NCBI RefSeq assembly: GCF_000222585.1
Contig: NZ_AFWE01000142.1
Coordinates: 1-49,688 of the forward strand
Source: Vibrio scophthalmi LMG 19158
GTDB taxonomy: Bacteria; Pseudomonadota; Gammaproteobacteria; Enterobacterales; Vibrionaceae
Direction of reading: 5' to 3'
Length of the DNA stretch: 49,688 nucleotides
In this document: positions 1-9,722 of the stretch, in pieces
Layout: every line of letters begins with the position of its first letter
Numbering within the stretch: the stretch's first letter is position 1
The notes under the pieces: model-generated
Told to the model about the DNA's origin: nothing
Databases searched by the model: none
Seen by the model: only the letters and a program-made list of their open reading frames with translations
Position numbers and translations under genes: made by a program

Positions 1-1875
1 AGTGTGATAATGCAATTGCTTCCAGCGGCCACTGTACTCCAAGCTAGACCAAGAGCTTACCGGCCAGTTGTCATTCAATTGCCAGTAAAGCATACCGCGA
101 CACACTGGCGAGATAGCGCGCCAATGATCGCAAGCGGTTTTGATGGCCATAGCCTGCTGCACTTGGCTTAGATACAGCATTTGTTCAAAACCTGTCGGGA
201 AACGGTAATAACGCGTGAACATCTCAGTGATGATGCTGTTACCGCGCGGGTTCTTTTGATGTTGCTCAAAAGTCGCCGATGTCACGTTCCAATCTTGCTC
301 GGGCACAAACTGCTTCACTTCAGCAAAAGACGGCCATGATTGAAAACCAAATTCCGAGCAAAAACGTGGGTTAACGTCAAGATAAGCCGCAAATGATTTA
401 CCTGAGTGCCAAACATCCCAAAAGTGCATATCGCCTTTGCTGTCGTCATGCCACGCATCGCCAAAATCCAACTCGCCATTACATGGAGAGCTAGGCCAGA
501 AGCGACGTGAATCATCTTGCTGGCCGATAACTTGCTCTATCATTCGATTAAGGCGATCGTAATTAACGGTGTACTTCACTTTGTTGTGCTTGGATTCGTC
601 ATACCAACCAATCGCACCAATCACTTCGTTATCGCCGCACCACAACGCAATCGATGGGTGCTCTTTTAAGCGCGGAATTTGGAAGCGAAGTTCTTGCTCC
701 ACTTCTTTCAAGAAGCCATCATCAGAAGGATACAACGAGCAGGCGAACATCATATCTTGCCAAACTAACAACCCTAGCTCATCACACAGGTTGTAGAAGG
801 TATCACTTTCATACTGGCCGCCACCCCAAACGCGAATCATGTTCATATTGGCATCGACAGCACTTTGTAACAGATCACGATAGCGCTTTTCACACTCTCT
901 CCCGGGCATGGCATCCACTGGGATCCAGTTAGCACCTTTGGCATTAATCGCAATACCATTAACGACAAATTCCATCGCAGAGCCATGTTGATCGGTTTGA
1001 TTATTTAAATGAAGCTGACGTAAACCGATCTTGCGTGACAACGTCTGCTCGGCGCAGCAAACGCTAATCGAGTAAAGGTAAGATTCACCATAGCCAGCAG
1101 GCCACCAGCGCTGAGGCTGACGAATATGGAACTGACATGGATAGTGACCGCTGCCTTGGGTTTGAATGGTTTGGCGCTCCCCATTCAAATCCACGCTCAC
1201 TTCGTGCGGATGATGGTCACTTTCTACTTCGACCAATGCTGTTACGATCACACTGCCATCCGCTTGCCATTGCTGATCGGTCGAAAAACCTTTTAACCAC
1301 ACATCGCTGATCACATCAATTTGGAACGGGTCATAAATGCCAGAGACCATCAAACAGATCCCCCAATCCCAACCGGAATGACATTGCGTTTTACGGATCA
1401 AATTCATGTGTGGTATTTGATTATTCCCCATGGCGGAAGGGATCGGAAACGGCAATGTTTTTGCGCGCTCTAATCCTTCCAAATCCACGCGAGCAAACTC
1501 CACTCGAATCGTATTGCTGCCTTGTTTTAAAAACGGCTTTATATCAACACGTTGCTGCGCAAACATATTACTGCACTGGAATGCTTGTTCACCATTGATG
1601 TAGAAGGTCGCCAAGGTATCAACGCGGGTTAGCGTCAACCAAACGTGCTTTGCTGAGTATATAGCTGAACCTACCTCAAACTGACGTGAGAGGTGCCATT
1701 CACACTCTTCAATCCACCGAACTTTGGCTTCGTTGTCGGCAAGGTAAGGATTGGGAATGAGCTCTGCTTGCAGTAACGCCGTTACGTTGTCGCCCGGTAA
1801 CGTCATTGCGATATCGATATCTGGACGCTGTGGCGACGTCAAACGCCACGTTCCATTGAGTTCCAAATGAACCAT
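1..1875 (-). CDS. Beta-mannosidase, GH2 family (3' end beyond window)
   Basis: Exo-acting glycosidase that removes terminal beta-1,4-mannose from manno-oligosaccharides; no signal peptide is seen, so it is probably cytoplasmic. The 625 codons present start at the ATG at 1875, preceded by AAAGGTG about six bases upstream. The N-terminal sugar-binding and immunoglobulin-like domains are followed by the TIM barrel. The acid/base is E417 in the WCGDNE motif and the nucleophile is E508 in CSEFGFQS; the 91-residue spacing agrees with characterised GH2 mannosidases. The reading frame is still open at base 1 in a GRWKQLHYH stretch, so roughly 150-200 C-terminal residues are missing. It is the only carbohydrate hydrolase in the window, so any mannan operon must lie to the left. 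Confidence 0.93.
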   Translation of the reverse strand, partial: MVHLELNGTWRLTSPQRPDIDIAMTLPGDNVTALLQAELIPNPYLADNEAKVRWIEECEWHLSRQFEVGSAIYSAKHVWLTLTRVDTLATFYINGEQAFQCSNMFAQQRVDIKPFLKQGSNTIRVEFARVDLEGLERAKTLPFPIPSAMGNNQIPHMNLIRKTQCHSGWDWGICLMVSGIYDPFQIDVISDVWLKGFSTDQQWQADGSVIVTALVEVESDHHPHEVSVDLNGERQTIQTQGSGHYPCQFHIRQPQRWWPAGYGESYLYSISVCCAEQTLSRKIGLRQLHLNNQTDQHGSAMEFVVNGIAINAKGANWIPVDAMPGRECEKRYRDLLQSAVDANMNMIRVWGGGQYESDTFYNLCDELGLLVWQDMMFACSLYPSDDGFLKEVEQELRFQIPRLKEHPSIALWCGDNEVIGAIGWYDESKHNKVKYTVNYDRLNRMIEQVIGQQDDSRRFWPSSPCNGELDFGDAWHDDSKGDMHFWDVWHSGKSFAAYLDVNPRFCSEFGFQSWPSFAEVKQFVPEQDWNVTSATFEQHQKNPRGNSIITEMFTRYYRFPTGFEQMLYLSQVQQAMAIKTACDHWRAISPVCRGMLYWQLNDNWPVSSWSSLEYSGRWKQLHYHT

Positions 1876-2645
1876 TGGGTACACCTTTATTTTATTATTA
1901 GAACAGGTTGACTCAATGTAATCCTGAGGACGTCGTAGCAGAATAAATGACATGTTATTTGCACACAAAATGCGGCGCACTTCACGCGCAGTTTCAGCGC
2001 AATGACAGTGCGATGAAAGCGGCTAACAGGCTTTGGTGGCTGCCGAGTGAAATGGCTTTTCGCCGGTTGAAAAATTCGTTAATCGATATTCGCCAAACCA
2101 TCCCATACAGAATGGTTTCCAACCACGATTTAACACCTCAATTCTCAGTCATTTATCGGCAAACTTGTTAACATAACAATTGTCTTACGCCCCAACGTCT
2201 TAATTCAAATAGGCATCTAGTGTTCGTATTACAAAAATAATAACGACAAAAGATAAGACCATCCTCCAGCTTATCGCCTTACTTACTTAATTACTAATAA
2301 AATGAGTAGCCTATAAATTCAATCCCTCTTACTCGCCAAAGCTTCTCATACTCTCCAGCGCGCTCTACGACTAATGTCTAACTGACTGAGACTGTTTGTT
2401 TTTTTAGGTTTGGTATAGAGTAACAACAACTTAATTTCAATGATGAGTTTTAGTAAAAAGTTAATTTAATATTCCTATTTAATAGTGAGTTAACTTATTA
2501 ATTAATACATTTACTGATAAATAAAATAGAACCACCGAGTTCTTTGTGGCAGAAAAGATATAGCGACTCCGCTAAATCTTCGCGCCGTGATTCAATAACG
2601 TTTGTTGAAATAACACACCTTAGAGTGTGAACGAAAGGAATCAAC
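1876..2645. other. 770 bp AT-rich intergenic region between divergent genes
   Basis: Separates the mannosidase (minus) from the DUF3360 gene (plus), so it must hold both promoters. The stretch from about 2400 to 2530 is very AT-rich (runs of TTAATTAATA type). A possible 74-codon frame at 1947-2171 has no ribosome site and no recognisable product, and I do not call it. No tRNA, terminator hairpin or clear operator was found. Confidence 0.5.
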
Positions 2646-4154
2646 ATGAGCAGCACTTTAGAATCCCAACATATACGACCTGATCAGCCTCAAGCCAATG
2701 AGGGCGAACTCACTTATGAACAACAACATAAACCAAGCTCAGAATTTGCTTCCCGAGAACAATATTTAGAGCATGAATTACAAATCATGGCGCCTAAACG
2801 TTGGCGTCCCAATCTACCGTTTAAAGATTATCGATTTGAGATAGAAGATACGATTCCTGCAATGGCGGGAACCATTGGTAAAGTGGTTATGGTGGGTGCC
2901 ATTGCTGCAACTTTTGCCGGGGCGCTAGGCCTAAACGAAGACTTTATTTTAGAAAATGTTCGTTATGAGTTACTCATCGCCTCTATTTTCATCATTCTTT
3001 TCTCCGGTTTTTTATTGCCAACCGCAAACCTAGCAGGAACACACGGCCCGCTCATCCCTTTAATTCCAATTGTGGTTGCCGCAGGCGGGCACCCTATGGC
3101 ATTTGGTGTGTTGATTGGCACATTTGGCTTACTCTTAGCCATCAGTAAAGGCGGCAGCATGTTGGCAAACCTCACCAGTAAAGGCGTGTGTGGTGGCTTG
3201 TTACTCTACCTTGGCTTTGTGGGAACCGTTTCTCAAGTGAAAAAGCTGTTCGCTTGGGCTGAAGGAATCGACATGAGCCATATTGCTTTTGTCGTGATCT
3301 TTTGCACCATTATTCTCTATGCTTTATTGGAACATTTTCGCAAACGTTGGCTAGCAGTCCCTCTTAGTTGCTTGCTAGGTGGTACGTTAGCTTTTGCCAT
3401 GGGTGCGCCGTTTTCTTTTCAAACCGAACCGGGTTTGCCCAATATGAACCCGATGTATTGGTGGGGGGAAGATACCGGCTGGATGCTAGGCTTACCGACG
3501 ATTGAACATTTCATGGTGGTATTACCGTTTGCGATTTTAGCGGTTGCGATGTGGTCACCCGATTTTCTAGGCCATCAAGTATTTCAAAAAATTAGCTATC
3601 CAAAACGTACCGAAAAAGTCCATATGAACATTGACGATACCATGACCACGGCTTCTATTCGTCAAATGTTCGGCTCTCTGCTTGGTGGCACGAATTTCAC
3701 CTCTTCATGGGGCACTTACATCATACCGGCGGCGATTGCCAAACGCCCTATTCCTGCCGGCGCTTTGCTGACGGCTCTGTTCTGTATCATCGCTGCGGTT
3801 TGGGGCTACCCAATGGATTTGGCGATATGGCAGCCTGTACTGTGTGTTGCGCTCATTGTTGGGGTGTTTGTGCCATTACTAGAAGCAGGAATGGAAATGA
3901 CGCGTGAAGGAAAAACCACCCAGTCGGCAGCGATTGTTGTCTTTTCTTCAGCGCTCGTTAACCCTGCATTTGGCTGGGCTCTTACCATGCTGTTGGACAA
4001 CTTAGGCTTAGTCGGTTGTAAAGAACGTAGCAGTGAACTGAGTAAAATGAGCCGTTGGGTGTTGCCTGGCATTATGTTTATTGTGCTAAGTGGCGTGATG
4101 GCATTGGTTGGCCTGCTACCTGGGCTTCCAGCAATCATGCCCAGTTTTCGCTAA
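2646..4154 (+). CDS. DUF3360 family multi-pass membrane protein (putative transporter)
   Basis: A 502-residue inner-membrane protein with a hydrophilic N-terminal tail of about 70 residues and then roughly eleven hydrophobic segments. Features such as the TANLAGTHGPLIPLIP loop recall the SulP/NCS2 permease fold, and the DUF3360 family is common in Vibrio and other marine gammaproteobacteria. Substrate unknown. The start is supported by GAAAGGA just before the ATG. It is monocistronic: a strong hairpin with a T-run follows at 4219-4249. I am sure of the family type, and transport is inferred from topology only. Confidence 0.85.
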   Translation: MSSTLESQHIRPDQPQANEGELTYEQQHKPSSEFASREQYLEHELQIMAPKRWRPNLPFKDYRFEIEDTIPAMAGTIGKVVMVGAIAATFAGALGLNEDFILENVRYELLIASIFIILFSGFLLPTANLAGTHGPLIPLIPIVVAAGGHPMAFGVLIGTFGLLLAISKGGSMLANLTSKGVCGGLLLYLGFVGTVSQVKKLFAWAEGIDMSHIAFVVIFCTIILYALLEHFRKRWLAVPLSCLLGGTLAFAMGAPFSFQTEPGLPNMNPMYWWGEDTGWMLGLPTIEHFMVVLPFAILAVAMWSPDFLGHQVFQKISYPKRTEKVHMNIDDTMTTASIRQMFGSLLGGTNFTSSWGTYIIPAAIAKRPIPAGALLTALFCIIAAVWGYPMDLAIWQPVLCVALIVGVFVPLLEAGMEMTREGKTTQSAAIVVFSSALVNPAFGWALTMLLDNLGLVGCKERSSELSKMSRWVLPGIMFIVLSGVMALVGLLPGLPAIMPSFR

Positions 4155-4210
4155 CCTTTGAATAAGGGTGATTGAATGTTTGATCCTTTTTTAGATTAAG
4201 CTTTGCTCGC

Positions 4211-4320
4211 AACACAAAAAGGCCTCGCAAACGCGAGGCCTTCGTTTTTATATGAACGATTACAGCTATCCTTTCACCAATACACCGCCCTACTTGACGG
4301 ACTTAATCGCTTTCACAGCG
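4211..4320. repeat. Direct repeat, copy A (terminator plus hydrolase gene tail)
   Basis: About 110 bases matching 7464-7575 closely, including a 34-base block around 4283-4316 that appears identical. In copy B this block is the terminator and the last codons of the alpha/beta hydrolase gene. In copy A only the tail remains: read on the minus strand it still encodes a KAIKSVK-stop ending with no gene body attached. Confidence 0.85.
4219..4249 (+). terminator. Rho-independent terminator, copy A of a repeated element
   Basis: Ten-base stem AAGGCCTCGC / GCGAGGCCTT (4219-4228 and 4233-4242) with loop AAAC, followed by CGTTTTT. It can serve the DUF3360 gene and, in the other direction, the operon ending at 4325. 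It is part of a longer direct repeat also found at 7464-7575. Confidence 0.85.
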
Positions 4321-4324
4321 TTAC

Positions 4325-4681
4325 CTAGAAACTGCTGTAAGAGTGGGGACGGATTTTTTCTTCATCCCAGCCTGATAGCTCAATATTGATCAATGATTTA
4401 CGCTTCTCATTGCACAGTGAAGCGATCTTGATGATAGGCAGTTGGCTCCGAAACTGCGCGGTAAGTATGACCTTTTTGCTGTCACTAAGGCTGCTTCGAC
4501 ATTGCGCTAAAATCGCTTCAGTATCTAATTGATGTGCATTCTCGATAATCTGGATATCCGCACTCTCTTGATAGCAATCAATCAGCCAAGAGACCGCAGG
4601 CATTTCTAAGCTGGTCAGTACGATGACATCTCTTGTTGCCACAAGCTCGTGGAGTTCAAGTTGTTTGAGTTCAGTTTGCAT
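4325..4681 (-). CDS. Hypothetical protein, patatin-linked
   Basis: 118 residues from the ATG at 4681, which has GAGAG a few bases upstream; a GTG 18 bases earlier is possible but lacks a ribosome site. No family recognised. It has no signal peptide or membrane segment and looks like a small soluble alpha/beta protein, acidic in its first half. It begins 35 bases after the patatin gene, so the two are probably co-transcribed. It ends next to repeat copy A. Confidence 0.7.
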   Translation of the reverse strand: MQTELKQLELHELVATRDVIVLTSLEMPAVSWLIDCYQESADIQIIENAHQLDTEAILAQCRSSLSDSKKVILTAQFRSQLPIIKIASLCNEKRKSLINIELSGWDEEKIRPHSYSSF

Positions 4682-4715
4682 AAATACTCTCTCCGTCACG
4701 TCAACGAGCTAACCA

Positions 4716-5588
4716 TTAAAGCCGGTTGCCCAGTTTAGCCTGCGCCAAATGGTAGCCTCTGTCTATCATCTCTTTTGAGCGATCAAACTCTAAGGTGCCA
4801 CAGGCATTACGTGGGATCTCCAGCGTAATATCCGCGGGGTAAGCGGCCAATTTTTGGCGAGCAATGGTCGATTGCATCGCATCAAATGCTTGGTTGGCAA
4901 TGTCGTAGGCAGCAAAATTAAGGGTCATTTTACTTTTTACACTACTACCTAAATTATCGATAAAATGAACAACCTTCTCATGCAGATTACTCTCTTTTAT
5001 TGGTCGGGAAACAGGTGTCGCTTCCGGTTTAACCGTTTCAGGTTCACCACCTAAATTTACAGCCAATGTACAGTCTGTCTTGTCTCCGAAGGTAGGCGCA
5101 ATCGGTACGGGATTGAGCACTCCGCCATCAATGAGCTCTTCACCACCGATGACATGAGGCGTGAAGAACAATGGTAAAGATATCGAGGCGCGAATGGCAT
5201 CAAACAGAGAGCCGGATTGCAGCCAAACCTCTTTTTCTTCGGCGACGTTGGCGGCTACTGCGGTATAAGGGATAGGCAGCTCTTCAATAGAAATCTCGCC
5301 GATCAGTTCACGCAGTGTGTCGATGATCTTGTCCCCTTTAAACATACCACTCGACTGCCATGAAAAATCCAGCATCATCGCCATATCCTTTTGGTCGATA
5401 CTGGTGACCCATTCTTCAAATTGATCCAACTTACCCGCAGCGTAGACACCACCGATAAGTGCACCAATTGAACAGCCAGAGATAGATTGTATCTGATAGC
5501 CATGATCAATTAACCAGCGGATGATTCCAACGTGAACTAAGCCTCTTGCTCCACCACTGCCAAGTACAAGAGAGATCGTTTTTGCCAT
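4716..5588 (-). CDS. Patatin-like phospholipase (RssA type)
   Basis: A predicted cytoplasmic serine acyl hydrolase acting on phospholipid or lysophospholipid. All patatin elements are visible: the oxyanion loop GSGGARG (residues 10-16), the nucleophile elbow GCSIG with S40, and the catalytic aspartate D154 in DGG. The 290-residue length suits the bacterial RssA/YjjU group. AAAGGA precedes the start. It is the middle gene of a three-gene minus-strand unit (5965 to 4325). Its neighbours are unknown proteins, so the physiological substrate cannot be inferred. Confidence 0.92.
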   Translation of the reverse strand: MAKTISLVLGSGGARGLVHVGIIRWLIDHGYQIQSISGCSIGALIGGVYAAGKLDQFEEWVTSIDQKDMAMMLDFSWQSSGMFKGDKIIDTLRELIGEISIEELPIPYTAVAANVAEEKEVWLQSGSLFDAIRASISLPLFFTPHVIGGEELIDGGVLNPVPIAPTFGDKTDCTLAVNLGGEPETVKPEATPVSRPIKESNLHEKVVHFIDNLGSSVKSKMTLNFAAYDIANQAFDAMQSTIARQKLAAYPADITLEIPRNACGTLEFDRSKEMIDRGYHLAQAKLGNRL

Positions 5589-5626
5589 CGTATGAATCCT
5601 TTAAGTCATGAGTTTTTGGGTAAGTT

Positions 5627-5965
5627 TCAGTCCATACGGGTGATAAAGGTTTGCTCATCATCGACAAAAGCGACGTAGCTGCCGTGATAGATGAACACTC
5701 GACCACGCCCTTCAACTAAGCATGCAAGCTGTGGGATCAAATCTTCTTCGAGCTCTTGACTTTGATACGTGCCGGTATCGGTGATCACACCGCGGAGTGT
5801 AGGCAAAAATCCATAGCTGCGTTTGGCTTGATCAATCAGGCTCAATTCACTGCTGGTAGAGAAGTAAGACGGGATTGGACCGGCATCTTCGATAAACATC
5901 GATTTCAGTTCTTCAAACGCTGTAATCACCAGCCAGTCGATGTCGTTAACATGATGAATAAACAT
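5627..5965 (-). CDS. Hypothetical protein, first gene of patatin operon
   Basis: A 112-residue soluble, acidic protein with no recognised family. The start ATG at 5965 has a modest GAGA ribosome site. The gap to the patatin start is 38 bases, which supports one transcript with the patatin and the 118-residue protein. Nothing in it suggests a catalytic site. Confidence 0.7.
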   Translation of the reverse strand: MFIHHVNDIDWLVITAFEELKSMFIEDAGPIPSYFSTSSELSLIDQAKRSYGFLPTLRGVITDTGTYQSQELEEDLIPQLACLVEGRGRVFIYHGSYVAFVDDEQTFITRMD

Positions 5966-6274
5966 AGAGATTCTCGATAGTTTTGATGCAGAGATTCTAT
6001 CACTATCAGAGGAAAAACGTGGTAGAAATTGAGCGTCTAAGGACGGTAATTCACGGCCATTTTCAGAAATCCTGCGCCAGCTTGAAACACGGGTACGGTT
6101 AATATTGTGTATTATTCAGAACACAATAAAGCCTCGTGCACGCGAGGTCTTAATAGGTTTCTCATTCGCTTCTGTGTCGATGGCAATGTGCGGGTATTCA
6201 TTCGTATTACTGGCATTTTAGTGGTGAAGTTCAGCCAATCATCTACTATTAATTAATACATAATCAATGAGTTA
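5966..6274. other. Intergenic region with decayed terminator/hydrolase fragment
   Basis: Divergent promoter region between the patatin operon and the YdjM-like gene. It holds an 8-base inverted repeat TATTGTGT / ACACAATA (6103-6110, 6121-6128). It also holds a degenerate terminator GCCTCG...CGAGGT (6131-6148), then about 35 bases resembling part of the hydrolase coding region near 7650. No LexA box was seen, although the E. coli ydjM homologue is an SOS gene. Confidence 0.5.
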
Positions 6275-7279
6275 ATGATGGACCCACTAACGCAAGGTGT
6301 ACTGGGCGCGTCCCTCTCTCTATCGGCGAGCAAAAAACAACACGTACTTATCGCTGGGTTCTTCGGGCTAGTCGCTGGAATGGCACCGGATCTGGATGTC
6401 TTGATCCGGTCTGAAAGCGATCCTTTACTCTTTTTAGAGTTCCATCGTCAGTTTACTCATTCACTCTTTTTTATTCCTCTTGGCAGTTTCCTATGTGCTC
6501 TGGTTTTACACCGACTATTAGGCAAAAAGCACCAACTATCATTTCAGCAAAGCTGGCTTCATTGCGCACTAGGTTATAGCACTCACGCGTTGTTGGATGC
6601 TTGTACCTCTTATGGTACTCAGCTGTTTTGGCCTCTAACCAAAGAACGTTACGCTTGGAATCTTGTGTCCGTGATTGATCCAGCGTTCACCCTTCCCTTA
6701 TTGATATTAGTCGTATTTACCCTACTAAAACGAAATGCGTGGCTTGCACGTATCGCCGTAATTTGGGCTTTAACTTACCCCACGCTCGGCATGATTCAAA
6801 GAGACAGGGCTGAGGCGGTAGGTTGGCAACTGGCGAAAGAACGGCAACACGTACCGATTCAATTAGAAGCCAAGCCGACTTTTGCAAATATTTTGCTTTG
6901 GAAGGTCATTTATGAAACGGAGGAGAACTACCATGTTGACGCTATTCGAGTTACTCGTTCAATAAAAAAATATCCCGGCGAGTCCATCGTAAAGCTCGAT
7001 CTAAGCCGGGATTTTCCGTGGCTAGACCCTAATTCGCAACAAGCCAAAGACATTGAACGTTTCAGTCAGTTTTCAAACGGCTTTCTAGCGAGATCCCCCG
7101 ACGACGAGCTACATATCATCGATGTACGATATTCAATGGTCCCAAATCAATTCAACGCGCTTTGGAGCGTCAAGCTGTCACCATCAGCGAGTACGGACGT
7201 CCATGTCGAATACGTGACACATCGTGACAATAGTTCAGAATCAAGACAACTCTTTTCCGACATGCTATTCGATTTCTAA
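6275..7279 (+). CDS. YdjM-like membrane-bound metal-dependent hydrolase (DUF457)
   Basis: 334 residues. The N-terminal half is a multi-pass membrane domain with the family's conserved polar residues: D39 and D41 in MAPDLD, H57 and H62 in HRQFTHS, H104 and D108 in THALLD, which probably bind a metal. The C-terminal half (from about residue 185) is hydrophilic. The start could be either of two adjacent ATGs. It is monocistronic and lies inside the segment bounded by the 110-base direct repeats. The reaction catalysed by the family is not established. Confidence 0.85.
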   Translation: MMDPLTQGVLGASLSLSASKKQHVLIAGFFGLVAGMAPDLDVLIRSESDPLLFLEFHRQFTHSLFFIPLGSFLCALVLHRLLGKKHQLSFQQSWLHCALGYSTHALLDACTSYGTQLFWPLTKERYAWNLVSVIDPAFTLPLLILVVFTLLKRNAWLARIAVIWALTYPTLGMIQRDRAEAVGWQLAKERQHVPIQLEAKPTFANILLWKVIYETEENYHVDAIRVTRSIKKYPGESIVKLDLSRDFPWLDPNSQQAKDIERFSQFSNGFLARSPDDELHIIDVRYSMVPNQFNALWSVKLSPSASTDVHVEYVTHRDNSSESRQLFSDMLFDF

Positions 7280-7463
7280 CCAAGCCAATATAAAGAGCAT
7301 TTCTACTAACTCGGTGATTGGTCAATCAAAATGGTCTCTTTCAGGAATAACAAGCCAAGGGATGGTCGATGTAAGGGATGGTAAATGTAAACTAAGAGAA
7401 GGTTAAGAAAGGATTGTCAGTTAAACCAGACGAATATCTGCCCAAGTTATTTACTCTCTGTAC

Positions 7464-7575
7464 AACACAAAAAAAGCCTCGCAAACGCGAGGCCTTCGTT
7501 TTTCTATCGAACGATTACATCGATCCTGTAACAAATACACCGCCCTACTTGACGGACTTAATCGCTTTCATCAGT
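7464..7575. repeat. Direct repeat, copy B (3' end of alpha/beta hydrolase plus terminator)
   Basis: Partner of 4211-4320. Here the repeat is in its functional setting: it contains the last codons of the intact hydrolase gene and the terminator just beyond. The two copies bracket about 3.1 kb holding four genes. Confidence 0.85.
7476..7503 (-). terminator. Terminator, copy B
   Basis: Stem GCCTCGC / GCGAGGC (7476-7482, 7487-7493) with loop AAAC. On the minus strand it is followed by a run of T (A-run 7469-7475 on plus), suited to ending the hydrolase transcript. TTCGTTTTT on the plus side could also stop read-through from the YdjM-like gene. Confidence 0.8.
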
Positions 7576-8417
7576 GTGCTGTTGAACTGCTCTGGTTGCT
7601 CTAGCATTGGGAAGTGGCCTGAGTCTTCAATGTAGTAGATGCTGTAGTCCTTAATGTGTTTCTTGTTCGCTTCTGAGTCGGTTGGCCATAAGCGCGCATT
7701 GACTAATATGACCGGCACGTTCACGCTTTCATACACGCGGTGTGCTTCGCCTGTCACATATTGGCCGAGATAATTGCGGAACTGGTTTATCGCAGCAACT
7801 GGCGGCGCTGAGGCCATGTCTTGCGTTACCCAATAAAGAAGTTCTGAGTCTACCTCTTTGGGTACCGAGCCTTGCACGAATACCGTCATACCCGCTTGGA
7901 AATCGTCTTCAAACGGTTTGGTCATTGCATCTAAGTCGCTTTGTGAAACCGGTAACGCCACGTTTTGCGATGTATCGATACCAATAATGCCCTTCACTCT
8001 TTTCGGCATCAGTTTCGCCGCTTCGGCTATCACTCCACCCGCCATGGAATGGCCGACTAAGATGACGGAATCAAGTTGTTCTTTATCGATGATCGCTTCA
8101 ATGTCTTGGGCGAAGGCAACCATTGTGTACACTTCACGGTTGAACGACGAGTTACCGTGGCCTGCTAAATCCATGGTGATCACTTGATAGTGCTTGGAAA
8201 ACTCACTCACTTGGTTTTGCCATAACCTGCTGTCTAAGCTCCAACCATGAATGAAGATCAGCGCCATATCCCCGCTGCCACTTTTGCCATACGCAATTTG
8301 CTCACCATCGTTAGATAGCGCAATACCGTACTTCACCATTGAATCATCAGCGATGACATTTACGCTACCAAGCGCCATGAATACCAAGAGTGTGATGCGT
8401 AAAATTAAACGTTTCAT
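7545..8417 (-). CDS. Exported alpha/beta hydrolase
   Basis: 290 residues from the ATG at 8417, chosen because it begins a classic signal peptide (MKRLILRITLLVFMAL, cleavage near ADDS); the frame extends 20 codons upstream but those are unlikely to be translated. Alpha/beta-hydrolase fold features: oxyanion HGW near residue 57, nucleophile S124 in GHSMAG, catalytic H268 in DSGHFPM. The likely location is the periplasm. The substrate is not predictable; the closest general class is esterase/lactonase-type hydrolases. It ends inside repeat copy B, and its tail is duplicated at 4211-4320. Confidence 0.88.
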   Translation of the reverse strand: MKRLILRITLLVFMALGSVNVIADDSMVKYGIALSNDGEQIAYGKSGSGDMALIFIHGWSLDSRLWQNQVSEFSKHYQVITMDLAGHGNSSFNREVYTMVAFAQDIEAIIDKEQLDSVILVGHSMAGGVIAEAAKLMPKRVKGIIGIDTSQNVALPVSQSDLDAMTKPFEDDFQAGMTVFVQGSVPKEVDSELLYWVTQDMASAPPVAAINQFRNYLGQYVTGEAHRVYESVNVPVILVNARLWPTDSEANKKHIKDYSIYYIEDSGHFPMLEQPEQFNSTLMKAIKSVK

Positions 8418-8641
8418 AATGTCTCTCTGCTTATTTGGAGAGTGCAGAAAAAGCCCCCTCTCAATCAATATAGCCACTATAAAGTGTGAAGTTGTAGACA
8501 GGTCAATAGTAGTTTGGAAATAAAAGCCTCACCCGTTCACTCTCTCATTCGATCTATTTAGCCAAGAATATTATTCTTTGCTTTAAACTACACATTTGTG
8601 ACAAACTATTTTTAATATAATCATCACTTTACGAGTTTATT

Positions 8642-9130
8642 ATGCAAACGACAAAAATCACTTGGCAAGCAGGTGAAGAGCTTCACGAAGGTACGACTGA
8701 GCTGCGTGCTTGGCATGATTTTAAGGCTTACGGCAATGTTAGCTTTCGCACTAAAGAAGACCTGTCTATTGCGGACAGTATGCAGCAATGGTTCTTTGCT
8801 AATGAAAAGCGTATTTATGCGCTTGTCTGCGATTACGTTAAGCAAAACTATCAGGAGCTACTTGAAGAGTCAGAGTTTCTCGATGTATTTGATGAAGATT
8901 CAGAAACTTACCCGACAAATGTTGGTGAGGTAAGCGAAGCTGATATGCAGGCTGGGGATATATTTAAGTTAATGCAACTCTCTGCGTTTGTTTTGCACCA
9001 CCCAGACAAAAATGCTGTAGGGATGGTTTTTGAATGCGCGTGGGATGAAGAGCATGGCTTTGGCATTGTGATCCAAAGGGATGAGATTATTTCGCAAGGC
9101 TTTGAGCAGATCGTGTATCGCTCGCTATAA
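8642..9130 (+). CDS. DUF6985-like hypothetical protein
   Basis: 162 residues, soluble and very acidic in the middle (DVFDEDSETYP region). The C-terminal pattern EHGFGIVIQRDE resembles DUF6985-type proteins, which often occur near polymorphic toxin or accessory loci; that assignment is from memory and tentative. It has its own upstream region (8418-8641) and no close downstream partner. An immunity-like role is possible but not shown. Confidence 0.75.
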   Translation: MQTTKITWQAGEELHEGTTELRAWHDFKAYGNVSFRTKEDLSIADSMQQWFFANEKRIYALVCDYVKQNYQELLEESEFLDVFDEDSETYPTNVGEVSEADMQAGDIFKLMQLSAFVLHHPDKNAVGMVFECAWDEEHGFGIVIQRDEIISQGFEQIVYRSL

Positions 9131-9722
9131 CGCTTTTTAAAAATAGGCCTCACTTCAAAGGCTGAATTGGTGTTGGCAGATCCAATTGAAATAGTGCCTG
9201 CATTTTTATCAACTCTCTGCCACAGGTTTCGTGCATGGACGCACAAATGTCGTGAAGGCAGGATGCCTAGGAACGACCTTATGCGCAGACACTTCAGCAA
9301 GTCGGAAGCTCGCTTACGCATCGACAACCGATTATCGATCTCTTCGATTTAAGTTAAATTAAATTCACTAAGAAGAAAATGCCCCAAAATTTACTGCGCT
9401 GCGAAATACGTTACAGATAGTCAGCTAGTTTTGATATACAAAAAGTAATGCGTAGCAAAACACAAGACCTGACCCTTTTGATTAACGACTCACGCACAAC
9501 TCTGGACTAGGGAATTATTACGAGAGAATCCGCCAGAGCAGGATGAAGTAGATTTCAGCGAGTCATTTGTAATTAATAACTTTATTATTTAAATGATATT
9601 TGCCAACTCACGCATATTGCATCGCTTAGAGTCATGAATAATTTTAAATTACATGGTAATAAGCTACTTCAAGATGCAGGACTCAAAGCACCGCAACAAA
9701 GGCGAATTCAAGGAAAGGTAAG
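9131..9722. other. Intergenic region with transposon-scar-like motif
   Basis: 592 bases without a convincing gene. AAGACCTGACCC at 9464-9475 is the reverse complement of a GGTCAGGTCTT motif also present at 11342 and 49278. A 36-codon frame from an ATG at 9634 overlaps the next gene start and is probably chance. AAGGAAAGG at 9711-9719 is the ribosome site of the following gene. Confidence 0.45.

Noticed and set aside
569-932. Plus-strand frames within the mannosidase gene
   Set aside because: Antisense shadows of the conserved GH2 coding sequence.
1947-2171. 74-codon frame in the first intergenic region
   Set aside because: No ribosome site, no recognisable product, and it lies in a promoter region between divergent genes.
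3806-4138. 110-codon minus frame
   Set aside because: Lies wholly inside the DUF3360 gene in antisense; composition mirrors the membrane-protein codons.
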